Position numbers and translations under genes: made by a program. A DNA stretch of 64,000 bases from Acidobacteriota bacterium (GTDB lineage Bacteria; Acidobacteriota; Terriglobia; Terriglobales; Acidobacteriaceae). The notes under the pieces were generated by a model. The model worked only from the letters and a program-made list of their open reading frames with translations. It searched no databases and was not told the DNA's origin. Positions within the stretch are counted from its first letter, which is position 1, and every line of letters starts with the position of its first letter. The stretch covers positions 248,001 to 312,000 of the forward strand of contig JABCZH010000004.1 in the NCBI GenBank assembly GCA_013289795.1. The letters are read 5' to 3'. Below, piece after piece: positions 44,639-54,747 of the stretch.

Positions 44639-45349
44639 CTACTTACCAGATCCACTCAGAACCTCCTTCGCTGTCCTCAGCAGTATCTTAAAGTCCAGAT
44701 AAAGAGACCAGTTGCGGATGTACTCTAGATCGAGCCGTACCCATTCGTCAAAGTCGCTCACCCGGTTTCGGCCCCCAACCTGCCAGAGACATGTCATACC
44801 GGGCTTCACGGCAAGCTTCTGTTTCTGAAAATCGGAGAATTCCTCGTATTCGGTGACCAAAGGAGGACGCGGGCCTACCAGGCTCATGTCGCCCTTCAGG
44901 ACGCTGTAAAGCTGAGGTAGTTCGTCCAGACTGTATCGCCGCATCCAGGACCCAACTTCAGTAACGCGCGGATCATCGGTCATCTTAAAGACCGGTCCAC
45001 TCATTTCGTTGAGCGCAGTCAACTGCGAACGAAGTGTCTCGGCATTGGCCACCATCGAACGAAATTTGTAGCTCACGAACGGCCGGCCAGATTGCCCAAC
45101 CACTCTCCATCGATAGAAGGCGGGACCGGGAGAAGTGGCCCTGACCGCGATTGCCAAAACCAGAAAAACTGGGGACAGAAGCAGCAACAGAAAGGCCGAA
45201 CCTACAGCGTCAATGCCGCGTTTAGCGGCCAAATAGATCGGGCTGTCCCAGGCGGGCGACAAAACCAACTGCTGCAACGAACTTGGCTGAGCGATCACAG
45301 TAACCAGACGGTGGATAACTCTACATCCCCACTGCAACCTCAGGAGCAT
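44639..45349 (-). CDS. Short phosphoglycosyl transferase (PglC/WcaJ C-domain type)
   Basis: A 236-residue monotopic sugar transferase. A hydrophobic segment AVGSAFLLLLLSPVFLVLAI is preceded by AAKRG. Then come the conserved VSYKFRSM, the intact catalytic Asp142-Glu143 pair in YSLDELPQLYSVLKGDMS, LVGPRP and KPGMTCLWQVGGRN. It should transfer a sugar phosphate from a nucleotide sugar to undecaprenyl phosphate and so start repeat-unit assembly. It lacks the polytopic N-terminal part found in the second transferase of this operon. No ribosome-binding site is obvious before ATG 45349. Confidence 0.9.
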   Translation of the reverse strand: MLLRLQWGCRVIHRLVTVIAQPSSLQQLVLSPAWDSPIYLAAKRGIDAVGSAFLLLLLSPVFLVLAIAVRATSPGPAFYRWRVVGQSGRPFVSYKFRSMVANAETLRSQLTALNEMSGPVFKMTDDPRVTEVGSWMRRYSLDELPQLYSVLKGDMSLVGPRPPLVTEYEEFSDFQKQKLAVKPGMTCLWQVGGRNRVSDFDEWVRLDLEYIRNWSLYLDFKILLRTAKEVLSGSGK

Positions 45350-45415
45350 CTGATGTTAGCCGATAACGAGCCCGGTCGAACCATGAAATCCAAAACTGCT
45401 GACGCATCAAAGAAC

Positions 45416-46813
45416 CTAATTCGACAACGGCCGATTCCGGGACGCTCCTGATGCGAGCTTCAATAACTCCCGCTCAAAGCTTCGCAACACTATATTCCTC
45501 TCCAGGTCCGACACTGCACAGGTACGTGCGTTCCGCCCCAGTTTTTCGCGCAGTGCCGGGTGGCTGGCTAACTGATCGATGGCCCACGCGAACCCGGAAG
45601 CGTCCCCGGGAGGCACCACGATGCCACGGCCTTCCACCACCTGGGAAAGTTGTGTACCACTTGCCGCACTCACGACTACCGGACGACCGCTGGCCAACAT
45701 CCCCGTCAACTTGGAGGGCATTACCAAGTCAGCCGCATCCGCCCGTTGCGGCAGCAGGTGGATGTCGGCAACATTGAGCAAATCATTCAAACGCTCGAAA
45801 GGCTGGAGAGGCAGGAAGTGAACATTCTTCATTTGCGCTGCCAAACTTGCAAGCGCCGGCTTGGCGGGACCATCGCCGCAAAATACGAAGTGCAGTTCAG
45901 GTCGCGACCCCAGCTTGCGGACGGCCTCCGCCAGCACGTCTAGTCCTTGTTTCTGTGCCATCGTCCCCGAGTATAGGGACACGATCGCTTCAGGGGGAAT
46001 GCGCAACTCGCTTCGCAGCGGACTAGGATTCTGTAACGGGAAAATGGCTTCCGTATCCACCCAATTCGGAAACAGCACATACTTGGACGATTCGACTCCC
46101 TTTTCCGCCAAACGCAGACCCATCTTCTGCGAGATGGTTGAAACCCGGTCAAACCCCTGCATGCACTTTTGTTCTGCCGCCGTCACGAACCGCCGCAGGT
46201 GCGAAGAAGTCAACATTCCCATTTCGAAGGCAGCGTCAGCCTCCAGGTCCTGAACATGGAACCAGCTTTTCGCTCCGGAGAGGCGAGCTGTGAGCCATGC
46301 ATTGGGCGCACATAGCAGCGTCGGTTCGATAACTAGCACTACCTCAGGCCGCCAGGAAACCTGGCGCAGCATGCTCCAGAAGCTGCTAAACGCAAAGCTC
46401 GCCAAGTGCAAGGCACGCTTTCCAGCCGAAGGAGTTCGCGGAACCCACACCGGACAACGGAAGACGGAGAGACAGCCTACTTGCACCTCTACACTCTTCG
46501 ACCGCGCTTCTGAAACGAGCAGACCCGCCGAAGGCCCAGACCCTGCCGATGTATGAGAGGCCGCAGCTTGGCTGTAGCCCTCGATCCCCCCCTGTTCACA
46601 AACATCTGAAGTTCCGTGATAAGCCCAATTTTCCCGTCGATAACGCCAAGGCGAGTACCCCGGAGCTACTCTCGATGCCGGATTGAACGGTGGCGCAGTT
46701 ACCGCACGAACCTCATGGCCCTTCTCGGCCAACCATTCCGCCATTTCCCCGGTGAACTTGCCAACTCCCACCAGTTCTGGGGCGAAATTGAGGCCATGGA
46801 TAAGGATACGCAC
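45416..46813 (-). CDS. GT4-type glycosyltransferase (WcaI-like)
   Basis: A 465-residue GT-B enzyme. The N-terminus RILIHGLNFAPELVGVGKFT and EMAEWLAEKGHEVRAVTAPP match colanic-acid transferase WcaI. The C-terminal donor domain has VSLYSGTMAQKQGLDVL, FCGDGPAK and MPSKLTGMLASGRPVV. A poorly conserved insertion of about 40 residues follows the first beta-alpha unit. The GTG start at 46813 lies 12 bp after the fcl stop. Fucosyl transfer is plausible given gmd-fcl next door, but unproven. Confidence 0.88.
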   Translation of the reverse strand: MRILIHGLNFAPELVGVGKFTGEMAEWLAEKGHEVRAVTAPPFNPASRVAPGYSPWRYRRENWAYHGTSDVCEQGGIEGYSQAAASHTSAGSGPSAGLLVSEARSKSVEVQVGCLSVFRCPVWVPRTPSAGKRALHLASFAFSSFWSMLRQVSWRPEVVLVIEPTLLCAPNAWLTARLSGAKSWFHVQDLEADAAFEMGMLTSSHLRRFVTAAEQKCMQGFDRVSTISQKMGLRLAEKGVESSKYVLFPNWVDTEAIFPLQNPSPLRSELRIPPEAIVSLYSGTMAQKQGLDVLAEAVRKLGSRPELHFVFCGDGPAKPALASLAAQMKNVHFLPLQPFERLNDLLNVADIHLLPQRADAADLVMPSKLTGMLASGRPVVVSAASGTQLSQVVEGRGIVVPPGDASGFAWAIDQLASHPALREKLGRNARTCAVSDLERNIVLRSFERELLKLASGASRNRPLSN

Positions 46814-46825
46814 CGGTCAATCTCT

Positions 46826-47818
46826 CTATGTTCCAACTTCCAAAGTAGAAGGGCTTTCCGCAATATGAGAACAGAAATCCTTATAGGCCTGTACCAGGCC
46901 TTCGCGCAAACCAATTCGCGGTTGCCATCCCAGGGACTTCAGGCGGTTAGTCTCCAATAGCTTGCGGGGTGTGCCGTCCGGCTTTGTTGAATCAAATGCA
47001 AGGGCCTGGTCAAGCCCGACTATTTCGGCAACGAGTTCGGCGACTTCCCGAACCGTCATGTCCTTTCCCCAGCCAACATTTACCAAAGGCGGGTTCTCGG
47101 CATCGCCCGCCAGTTCGGCAAACCGTTCCTCGGGCAAATTGAGGAGAAAAATGCAGGCATCGGCTGCATCGTCGCTGTAAAGAAATTCCCGGCGGGGGGT
47201 TCCCGTGCCCCAGACCACGGCTTGCTCCGTACCGCTCATCTTGGCTTCATGCATCTTGCGGATGAGGGCTGGGATGAGATGAGAATTGCTGGGATGGTAG
47301 TTGTCCCCGGGACCGTAAAGGTTCGTCAACATGGCGGCCAGGAACTGGGTTTTGTATTGGCGGTTATATGCCCAGCACATCTCAATGCCCGAGATCTTGG
47401 CCACCGCATAAGGACGATTCGTGGATTCCAAGGGACCAGTGAGTAAAGAATCCTCGCGCAAAGGCTGGGGGGCAAGTCTCGGGTAGATGCAGCTGGAACC
47501 CGCAAACAGCAGTCGTTGCACGCGGCTCCGATAAGCTTCGTGAATGACGTTGGTCTGGATGCGAATGTTCTCGAAGATGAAATTCGCCGGGAAGGAGCTA
47601 TTTGCGAGAATCCCTCCGACTCTTGCAGCCGCCAGGAATACGTATTGCGGGCGTTCCCGCGCAAAGAACTTTTGTACGGCCGCGGAGTCAGTGAGGTCCA
47701 AGTCGCGGTGGGTTGCGAGCACCAGGTTGCTGTACCCCATTGCCCGCAAGCGGCGGACCAAGGCCGAGCCGAGTAGGCCGGTATGACCGGCCACGTAAAT
47801 GGCGTCAGATGTGCGCAT
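46826..47818 (-). CDS. fcl: GDP-L-fucose synthase (GDP-4-keto-6-deoxymannose epimerase-reductase)
   Basis: A 330-residue SDR enzyme that completes GDP-L-fucose from the gmd product. The NADP-binding motif is AGHTGLLGSALVRRL, with FLAAARVGGI, the catalytic region SSCIYPR and YAVAKISGIEMCWAYN, and NLYGPGDNY. The length is normal. It starts three bases after the gmd stop, a typical gmd-fcl pair. Confidence 0.94.
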   Translation of the reverse strand: MRTSDAIYVAGHTGLLGSALVRRLRAMGYSNLVLATHRDLDLTDSAAVQKFFARERPQYVFLAAARVGGILANSSFPANFIFENIRIQTNVIHEAYRSRVQRLLFAGSSCIYPRLAPQPLREDSLLTGPLESTNRPYAVAKISGIEMCWAYNRQYKTQFLAAMLTNLYGPGDNYHPSNSHLIPALIRKMHEAKMSGTEQAVVWGTGTPRREFLYSDDAADACIFLLNLPEERFAELAGDAENPPLVNVGWGKDMTVREVAELVAEIVGLDQALAFDSTKPDGTPRKLLETNRLKSLGWQPRIGLREGLVQAYKDFCSHIAESPSTLEVGT

Positions 47819-47821
47819 GTT

Positions 47822-48904
47822 TCAATCGCGGTACTCGTAAACTTTGTAACCCGAGGCTTTGACTAGTTGATCGCGCTCGGCGCCTTGCAGATCGGAGGCC
47901 ACCATTTCCCGTACCAGTTGCTTGAAATTGACCCGGGGCTGCCAGCCTAGTTTCACCCTGGCCTTGGTTGCATCTCCCATCAACGAATCGACCTCCGCAG
48001 GGCGGAAATAGCGGGAGTCGACCTGCACGACGCATTTTCCCCTGACATCGTAGGCTTTTTCGTCGACTCCCGACCCCCCCCAGGACAATGAAAGGCCCAG
48101 TTCCGTGGCAGCGGTATCTACGAACTCCCGCACCGAATGTTGTTCACCAGTGGCAATTACAAAGTCTTCGGCCTCGTCTTGCTGCAGCATAAGCCATTGC
48201 GCTTCGACGTAATCTCGCGCATGGCCCCAGTCTCTCTTGGCGTCAAGGTTGCCGAGGTAGAGACAATCTTGAAGGCCAACCTTCACGCGGGCCAAATCAC
48301 GGGTGATCTTGCGAGTGACGAAGGTTTCTCCGCGGACCGGTGACTCGTGATTGAAAAGGATGCCGTTGCTGCAATGCATCCCGTAAGCCTCGCGGTAGTT
48401 TACGGTAATCCAAAAAGCGTAGAGCTTGGCCACCGCGTAGGGGGAACGAGGGTGGAATGGAGTGTCTTCGTTTTGCGGACTCTGGTGAATCAAGCCATAG
48501 AGTTCGGAACTGGATGCCTGGTAGAAACGCACCCGCTTCTGCATACCTAGGATGCGGATGCCCTCGAGCAGACGAAGTGTACCCAGTGCATCGGTGTTGG
48601 CGGTAAACTCCGGCTGTTCGAACGAGACCGCTACGTGGCTCTGGGCGGCCAAGTTGTACACCTCGTCGGGTTGCACTTTTTGCAGCACCCGGATGAGGCT
48701 GTTTGAATCTGTCATGTCACCGTAATGCAGGTGGAATCGGTGACCGGGCACATGCGGATCCTGATAGAGATGGTCCACGCGTTCAGTATTGAGCAACGAG
48801 GTGCGCCGCTTAATGCCATGGACTTCGTAGTCCTTGGCGAGCAGAAATTCAGCGAGGTAAGCGCCGTCTTGTCCGGTGACACCGGTGATCAGTGCTTTCT
48901 TCAT
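47822..48904 (-). CDS. gmd: GDP-mannose 4,6-dehydratase
   Basis: A 360-residue SDR dehydratase making GDP-4-keto-6-deoxy-D-mannose. It has the Rossmann motif [49 protein letters not shown], the catalytic Ser-Ser-Glu of [10 protein letters not shown], and [40 protein letters not shown] is the GMD-specific segment. ATG 48904 starts at the family's usual KKALITG; an in-frame ATG five codons upstream is possible. Its keto product could also serve other sugars made in this locus. Confidence 0.95.
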   Translation of the reverse strand: MKKALITGVTGQDGAYLAEFLLAKDYEVHGIKRRTSLLNTERVDHLYQDPHVPGHRFHLHYGDMTDSNSLIRVLQKVQPDEVYNLAAQSHVAVSFEQPEFTANTDALGTLRLLEGIRILGMQKRVRFYQASSSELYGLIHQSPQNEDTPFHPRSPYAVAKLYAFWITVNYREAYGMHCSNGILFNHESPVRGETFVTRKITRDLARVKVGLQDCLYLGNLDAKRDWGHARDYVEAQWLMLQQDEAEDFVIATGEQHSVREFVDTAATELGLSLSWGGSGVDEKAYDVRGKCVVQVDSRYFRPAEVDSLMGDATKARVKLGWQPRVNFKQLVREMVASDLQGAERDQLVKASGYKVYEYRD

Positions 48905-48939
48905 TCGACGATCAAGCATCCCTGGTTCACTGTTACAAC

Positions 48940-49941
48940 TCACCCTCGGGAAGCCAATGGCATATTCGCGACGGCAACCAGGCAATCCCCCCGCCCCAGG
49001 CGATTTCCAACATAGAGCATCGGAAATAGTATCCCTCTGGCGAAACCGATGAGTGTCAGAATCAGCAAAGGATTCCTGAGCTGTCGGGTCGGCCTGCCGC
49101 TACGGGCAAACATTCCCGTGATTATGGATGAGGCCACCCACAAGGCCGGCGTGATCTGGCCAAGTTCAACGGCTGAGAACCCGGTCTCGACCAGCAGCCC
49201 TCGCAACGTCGTGGGGGAGAAGTGAACAATATGAAACGGCACGTGCCAGTTGATCCAGGCACGGCCAAAGAGCCTGCGCAGCCAGCTCTGGCTGTTAGGG
49301 CAAGTGATCCAAACCTGGCCCCCCGGCCTAAGAATGCGGGCGATATCCAGCAGCATGCTTTTGGGATCAAGCGAGTGCTCCAGTACGTTGGAGAGCACCA
49401 CTACATCGTAGGGACTGGCTGGGTGGAAATCTGCCAGCAGCGTTTCGTACACAGTAAATCCTGCGGACCTTGCCACCGAGGCTGCTCTTGGATTCAACTC
49501 CAGCCCTTCCGGAGTGAAACCGTTCCGTCTATGGATATGGAGTCCACGACCTTCATTACACCCAATGTCGAGCAATCTACCGTTACCCTCCCGAGCGTGG
49601 AATGAACCGTCTCCGTCCAACACCAGCCACAGCCGATAGAGCCATGACGCGAAAAACCATTCCCGCCAACGGGTGTATGTAGTACCCCGTTCCCCCCCGA
49701 AGTTGTAATAGGTTTCATAGAGTCGCTTCAGATCACCCGGCTCGGGACGCGGCAGGGTTTGTTCTAAGCCGCATACTGAACATCGGCGAATGACGTACTC
49801 TCCGGGGACGCCGAAGCGGCTGTCCGTGACCTGGGGCAGCACATCGTTGGTTTCGCCGCCGCAGATGATGCAGCCTCGTTCGTCGTCCTGCACCGTCAGC
49901 GACGTCGCAACCGCTGATGTTCCGTGGGTCTGGTATGGCAT
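48940..49941 (-). CDS. Class I SAM methyltransferase with N-terminal Cys4 zinc site
   Basis: A 333-residue protein. The N-terminal CIICGG and CSVCGLEQ form a likely four-Cys zinc site, followed by YYNFGGERG. The SAM-binding motif is [20 protein letters not shown], and [18 protein letters not shown] is the acidic/post-I region. A C-terminal hydrophobic stretch ([14 protein letters not shown] and [13 protein letters not shown]) could associate with the membrane. Such proteins methylate sugars or lipids in glycan loci. Its stop lies 35 bp before the gmd start. Confidence 0.85.
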   Translation of the reverse strand: MPYQTHGTSAVATSLTVQDDERGCIICGGETNDVLPQVTDSRFGVPGEYVIRRCSVCGLEQTLPRPEPGDLKRLYETYYNFGGERGTTYTRWREWFFASWLYRLWLVLDGDGSFHAREGNGRLLDIGCNEGRGLHIHRRNGFTPEGLELNPRAASVARSAGFTVYETLLADFHPASPYDVVVLSNVLEHSLDPKSMLLDIARILRPGGQVWITCPNSQSWLRRLFGRAWINWHVPFHIVHFSPTTLRGLLVETGFSAVELGQITPALWVASSIITGMFARSGRPTRQLRNPLLILTLIGFARGILFPMLYVGNRLGRGDCLVAVANMPLASRG

Positions 49942-49942
49942 A

Positions 49943-51220
49943 TCAATTCGAATTTCTACCGTTTTGCGGCCCAGTCAGAGAAGGCTCGGTCCCACAGGTC
50001 AATTCATTCAGAAGAGCGACAAGACTGTCCCTCGACTTGTCATGCTGCTCGCTAAAGTCCTTCGCACTAGCATTCGACTTTGCAGCAACGACTGCGGGAT
50101 CGCGCTGCCACTCCAGCAAGCGCTCCACTGCAACCGCAACAAAATCCTCGTCCGGCGGCACCAGTACACCCGAATCTGCCGTCACCATATCGGACAGACA
50201 TCCGCGCGCCCAGGCGATTACCGGTATTCCGTGCGCCATGGCCTCGTGGACGACCAAAGGCGCAGCCTCGTTTGAATACTGCGACGGGAAAAGCAGTATG
50301 TCGATGAGATCCCAAAAAGACTCTTTCTCCGGTCCGTAGCGCGGGCCTACATACTTTACCGAGTGCAGCCGAGCTGCCGTTTCCTGGACCGCCTTTTCGA
50401 CCGTAGCATTTTCGAAGGGACCGGCGATATACACGTCAAAATCGGCGCCCCGACTCCTGAGTCGCTCAGCAATTGCAAGAACCTCCAGGATGCCTTTTTC
50501 GCGCGAGATATTCCCGAGAAATCCAATGCTCCGGATGGAGGTGCGGGTCCGATGTTTTGCCTCTTCGGGGTGATCCATGATCGCTGCATTCGACACCACT
50601 TTTGTTCGCGAGGCCATCGGATAGCATTGTCTGAGTTTCTGGCCCTGCGTTTCGCATATCACAATGTGTGTGGCAGATGGTCCCGCCAATCGCACCAGCA
50701 AACGTGTCGGAAATTTTCTCCGATCCAGATATGCGAAGCTATGATGATGAAGGAAGACACGGGCACCCCTAAGGCGGGCGGTAGCCACAAATAGTGCCTC
50801 ATACAACTGACCCCATCCCCCCGAGAGTCCAACGTACAGAGTGCTTCCGAGCTTGCCGACAGGTTCCCGCAAGTATCGTATGAACGCTCTTGCAATCTTG
50901 CGAATGCGGCCTAATCGGCTAAACCAATCCCTTTTTAACGACGCTGGGGCCAAGTCCAACACCACTGGCAAGGTTCCACGCCTCGCGAGATGCCCATACA
51001 TCCCGGCATTAACCATCGCCATACCATGTACCGGCGGAGGAAAGGCTCCTAGCATACAGACGCCGGACTCGCGTTGTTGCAGCCGCCTCCCGCCCCGCCG
51101 ATCAGAACGAGACCTGGTGGCAACGTTGTTTACGGGGGTTTCGATGGCCAAGGTGCTCAATACATACGAACGTGGGCCAGAATTTTCCGCCCGATCCGCA
51201 CCGGGCATCCTCTGGAGCAT
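49943..51220 (-). CDS. GT4-type glycosyltransferase
   Basis: A 425-residue GT-B enzyme. The N-terminal domain starts in CMLGAFPPPVHGMAMVNAGM; the donor domain has IGFLGNISREKGILEVL, YIAGPF and the E-x7-E region NEAAPLVVHEAMAHGIPVIA. The residues before VCMLGAF look unconserved, so the start is uncertain: ATG 51220 is the first ATG past the upstream gene's stop (51277), and ATG 51208 or 51055 are alternatives. The acceptor and donor sugars are unknown. Confidence 0.82.
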   Translation of the reverse strand: MLQRMPGADRAENSGPRSYVLSTLAIETPVNNVATRSRSDRRGGRRLQQRESGVCMLGAFPPPVHGMAMVNAGMYGHLARRGTLPVVLDLAPASLKRDWFSRLGRIRKIARAFIRYLREPVGKLGSTLYVGLSGGWGQLYEALFVATARLRGARVFLHHHSFAYLDRRKFPTRLLVRLAGPSATHIVICETQGQKLRQCYPMASRTKVVSNAAIMDHPEEAKHRTRTSIRSIGFLGNISREKGILEVLAIAERLRSRGADFDVYIAGPFENATVEKAVQETAARLHSVKYVGPRYGPEKESFWDLIDILLFPSQYSNEAAPLVVHEAMAHGIPVIAWARGCLSDMVTADSGVLVPPDEDFVAVAVERLLEWQRDPAVVAAKSNASAKDFSEQHDKSRDSLVALLNELTCGTEPSLTGPQNGRNSN

Positions 51221-51276
51221 TGACGGTATCTGTCTTAAACTCGCAGATCGGAATCGGGCAACCGAGCTTGGGCCTG

Positions 51277-52191
51277 TCAGACAGCTGCCGGAGCGCCTAT
51301 TGCGGACACGCCATTCGACGCAGCGAGCATGTTCCTCGTAAACGAAATACCGATTCCAGCACCGGGATACCAATGGTCTTTCGGCTGTTCCCGAAAAAAA
51401 ATGAACTGCCGCCCCCGCTCCGCAGAGAACCTCGCCAAGACATCAGTGCAATGGGAATTGTCTCCGAGAATGAGACCGTTAGAACCTAGTTTGGGTGCGA
51501 CAAGCTCATACTCGCGTCGCTCGTATTCTGCAGAATGATCGCTGTCGTTGATAAAAATGTCAATCTCGGGAATGGATCGGAGCGATTGGATCGAGTCACC
51601 GTAGAGAATCTCCCCGACGCTACGATACGGCTGGGTGAGCAGAAAGCCTGCGTCCGGGTCCTTATCTGTGCCGAAATATCGGCCCGGAAAACCCTCCGTC
51701 GCGTTGCGTAGCAGAGCGGCACAGAGGGTCACAGCTCCCAGGCCTTTGTCCACTCCTGTTTCGACGACCACATGTGGCTTTAATATGCGCACGAAAGCGT
51801 ACCACCCCAGTCGCCTTCCAAACGCGCACCTTTCGTCCGCGCAATGTCGCATGCGGCTCTTGCGGGTTTCCTCAATAACGTGCCGCTTCAGCGCGTCGTC
51901 CCCCTGAAGCTCGTTGACATAGCCCATGGCTGCGGAATACGACACGCCCGTAATCGCGGAGACGGTGTGCGCCAGGTACTCGCAATTTTCATGAGTTATC
52001 TCAAACGTGAAATTTGTAGCCTCGCGCGATGAAACCGCCCATGTTACCGTACGCTTCAATTGCGGGGTGTAGTAGCCAAGAGCCATACTCAATCGAACGG
52101 GTATCAGCACAACCCGTCCGAGATTCGCCTTCAACAGAAAGGGTCTTACCTTCTTCTTCAGGAAAGACGTGATTGGACCGTCATGAGGCAT
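51277..52191 (-). CDS. Class I SAM methyltransferase (Methyltransf_24-like)
   Basis: A 304-residue protein. A helical N-terminal third precedes a SAM-binding domain with VVVETGVDKGLGAVTLCAAL, IDIFINDSDHSAEYERREYE and GLILGDNSHC. The DSDHS motif is the metal-site type of cephalosporin-hydroxylase/Methyltransf_24 proteins. Probably O-methylates a sugar of the repeat unit. ATG 52191 lies 25 bp after the upstream methyltransferase stop. Confidence 0.82.
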   Translation of the reverse strand: MPHDGPITSFLKKKVRPFLLKANLGRVVLIPVRLSMALGYYTPQLKRTVTWAVSSREATNFTFEITHENCEYLAHTVSAITGVSYSAAMGYVNELQGDDALKRHVIEETRKSRMRHCADERCAFGRRLGWYAFVRILKPHVVVETGVDKGLGAVTLCAALLRNATEGFPGRYFGTDKDPDAGFLLTQPYRSVGEILYGDSIQSLRSIPEIDIFINDSDHSAEYERREYELVAPKLGSNGLILGDNSHCTDVLARFSAERGRQFIFFREQPKDHWYPGAGIGISFTRNMLAASNGVSAIGAPAAV

Positions 52192-52216
52192 TGTCTTAGA
52201 AACCTAGAAGTCGATG

Positions 52217-52969
52217 CTACTCAGAAACCCCAGCGCAAAGCAGCGAGCAATGATAAGTAAACAGACCGCAGGCCAGCGGCTCGGCTGTCCGAAGAAGGCA
52301 TTCCTTTAACAAATACTTCAGAGTCCCTTTGCGGCCAAATTGGTACTTATACATCGCCAGCGATGGGTTGCTCACGACTTGAGACAGAACCCGCAAGTCG
52401 CAGGTTTGAACTAGCCGCCTGATGGTCTTCCGGGAGTAGAAGTTGATGTGCCCCACCGGGTCGAAAACAAAATCGGGCTTCAACATCATGGTGTCTTCGA
52501 GTGGCACTTCGACGAAAACGTAATCGGCCACTCGCGCAGCCTCATACAGCAACTTCCGAGGATATTCTGCATGCTCGACAACATGGCTCAAAATCGCGAG
52601 ATCAAACTGGCGAGACTTGTAGGGGATGGAATATCCGTCGAAAAGCTGGCATTCATGCAAGCGCGAAATATTCCTTCGAAGTATTGCAGTAACGGCGCTT
52701 CGAGAGATTTCTAGAGAATATAATTCCTCCCCGAAATTCCCGTCAGAAAGGCGCTGCAGAAGCGCCCCTTCACCAGAGCCGATATCGAGGATTCTGCCAT
52801 GAGGAGTGGCGGCGCAAAGATCGACGACATTCTTGACTTTGCCGATCGCTCCCAGGGCTCGCCAATCCGACTCTCCGTCATAGTACGCGTCGTAGTTTTG
52901 GCTGAGTTTCGCACTGACTGCGACGGTACGCGAAACTTCCGGTTGGATATTTACTTTCAAAGAAGACAT
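52217..52969 (-). CDS. Class I SAM methyltransferase
   Basis: A 250-residue methyltransferase. SAM motif I is RILDIGSGEGALLQRLSDG, the post-I acidic region follows in YSLEISRSAV, and motif II reads FDLAILSHVVEHAEYPRKLL. The C-terminal DPVGHINFYSRKTIRRLVQT resembles ubiquinone/sugar methyltransferases. ATG 52969 was preferred to the longer frame from 53128, because that one overlaps the upstream gene and has no conserved residues there. Confidence 0.82.
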   Translation of the reverse strand: MSSLKVNIQPEVSRTVAVSAKLSQNYDAYYDGESDWRALGAIGKVKNVVDLCAATPHGRILDIGSGEGALLQRLSDGNFGEELYSLEISRSAVTAILRRNISRLHECQLFDGYSIPYKSRQFDLAILSHVVEHAEYPRKLLYEAARVADYVFVEVPLEDTMMLKPDFVFDPVGHINFYSRKTIRRLVQTCDLRVLSQVVSNPSLAMYKYQFGRKGTLKYLLKECLLRTAEPLACGLFTYHCSLLCAGVSE

Positions 52970-53066
52970 ATTCCCGCTATCCCTCTCGAAGTCAACCTTC
53001 AGCGCAGACCAATCGGGAGATCGAAAGACTGCCCTCGCCGGCGCCAGAAACGTCGCCTCTTCTAGG

Positions 53067-53939
53067 TCATTTCCTGAGAACGTAGAAGACGGAGGTGGCA
53101 CGAAGTTTTTCGAAAGCCGTCGTGGCATGATACTTGACGGGCAAGGGCAGTGCGCTCAAGACTTTATCAAGTCGCACCAGGAGCGTTGAATTGTAGGGTC
53201 TGAGGTCCAGTTTCCTGGCAACATAATTAATCGGCGCAAAACCACACTGGTTCTCCGCGACGATCTCGAATCCCGCGCTCTCGATAAACGAGCGGAAAAG
53301 CTGCGGAGGGATTCCTCTTTCGTGCTTCGACAAACCAGCTCTTGGGGCCATCCAACCGCCCATCGATGTGATCGGCTCTGTTATTAGGGCGATTCCGCCT
53401 TGGTTGGTACAGCGGTACAACTCCCTTATTACCGTTGAAACGTTTGGGATGTGGTGAAGTACGCCGATACAAGTGACAAGATCAAAAGTATCATCCGGAA
53501 ACAACATCGAGCCATCGACGTTCGGGGTGGCATAACTGGCTTGGATGACGGCCTTGAAATTGCTGGAAGACTCAAGAATCGTGACCTCCCCTAAACGGTC
53601 GGCAATGGGAAGAAGCTCAACCCCGGTCCCGCCCCCAAAGCAAAGCACCTTCGCAAACTTCTTACGGGGTAGTTTTCTGTATCCGTAGAACCAGTTCCTA
53701 GCATGATAGGGATATTTCTTCATGCCAGCGCGGATCTCGAAGCACGCCTCCTTTTCATCCGCGAACCACTGGGCGATCTCTTCAGCCGTAAAATCGTCAC
53801 CGATGAGCGCCTCGCCGGAAAGATAGCGACCCAAATCGGAGTGCTGCTTCGCCGGGCCTTGGCCTTCCGAGCCCCGCCGACGGTCGCCCCCGCGAACGGG
53901 TGCCGTATCCTCCCACCGTATGTCTCGGTTACTCTCCAT
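53067..53939 (-). CDS. Class I SAM methyltransferase
   Basis: A 290-residue methyltransferase. Motif I is VLCFGGGTGVELLPIADRLG, and motif II is FDLVTCIGVLHHIPNVSTVI with TNQGGIALITEP. ATG 53939 is preferred to GTG 53960 because GGGAG lies seven bases upstream. The C-terminal domain contains two short hydrophobic segments. One of seven methyltransferases in the operon; substrate unknown. Confidence 0.84.
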   Translation of the reverse strand: MESNRDIRWEDTAPVRGGDRRRGSEGQGPAKQHSDLGRYLSGEALIGDDFTAEEIAQWFADEKEACFEIRAGMKKYPYHARNWFYGYRKLPRKKFAKVLCFGGGTGVELLPIADRLGEVTILESSSNFKAVIQASYATPNVDGSMLFPDDTFDLVTCIGVLHHIPNVSTVIRELYRCTNQGGIALITEPITSMGGWMAPRAGLSKHERGIPPQLFRSFIESAGFEIVAENQCGFAPINYVARKLDLRPYNSTLLVRLDKVLSALPLPVKYHATTAFEKLRATSVFYVLRK

Positions 53940-54003
53940 GATTAACTCCCGGCCTGACACTGGTTACTGCGCTTGCGCGCGGTCTCGGGGCTCTTCGTCA
54001 ATG

Positions 54004-54747
54004 TTAGGGTCTTGCTGGCCGGCACAAAACCTCTGCTCTGTCCTGCGAGGCCTGTCCAACGACGCTCAGCTCATAGTTCCATGACCGAAGAAGATCGCAG
54101 CACTCTTTGTGAATCTCCCTGCCATGAGTGGCTAAGAACAAAACCGGCTTGAATCTCTGAAAGCACAACATTGCCCCGGCCAGCGCCTTGGCCTCTGCTC
54201 CTTCGATGTCCATCTTGATGTAGTCGGGGGGAGCCAGCTTTTGCTCCTGAAGCAGTGAATCCAGTGTGGCCGTGGCCACGCGCAGACTCCCCTGGTCTTG
54301 AAGACGGCCCATCGCCCCCGTTCCTTCCTGCTCGAAGAACGCGGTGCCAACCTGATCACAAATTGCCAACTCGAACACCTCGACGTTCTTGGCGGCGTTC
54401 AAGGCAAGATGTTTGTAAACATAGGCAACGTTAGCTGGCAGAGGTTCGAAGGCAAATACCTTTCCCTTGCCAACGAGCATAGATGCAAGCAGCGAATAAA
54501 ACCCCACATTAGCCCCAACATCGTAGAATACGGCATCCGGCTTCACCTCGCGTGCGATCAGCTTCTGCATGGAGGCTTCATAGCTGCCCAGCCAGAACGC
54601 GTGGCGTTGGGATCCGACAATCCACTTCCTCCCTCTCAGGGGACCTTGCAGGATTGGCACCGTCATCGTTCCCGGCAGGATTCTGAGGGGATAGCGGGAA
54701 ATTTTTCCTAACAAGTTCGTGTTAGGCAGCGCCGAGAAATCTATCAC
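54004..54747 (-). CDS. FkbM-family methyltransferase
   Basis: A 247-residue FkbM-type O-methyltransferase. VFYDVGANVGFYSLLASMLV is the SAM motif, FAFEPLPANVAYV the acidic loop, and DYIKMDIEGAEAKALAGAM the family-defining segment. The GTG start overlaps the stop of the upstream glycosyltransferase by four bases (GTGA). FkbM enzymes methylate hydroxyls of sugars or polyketides; here a sugar is expected. Confidence 0.9.
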   Translation of the reverse strand: MIDFSALPNTNLLGKISRYPLRILPGTMTVPILQGPLRGRKWIVGSQRHAFWLGSYEASMQKLIAREVKPDAVFYDVGANVGFYSLLASMLVGKGKVFAFEPLPANVAYVYKHLALNAAKNVEVFELAICDQVGTAFFEQEGTGAMGRLQDQGSLRVATATLDSLLQEQKLAPPDYIKMDIEGAEAKALAGAMLCFQRFKPVLFLATHGREIHKECCDLLRSWNYELSVVGQASQDRAEVLCRPARP

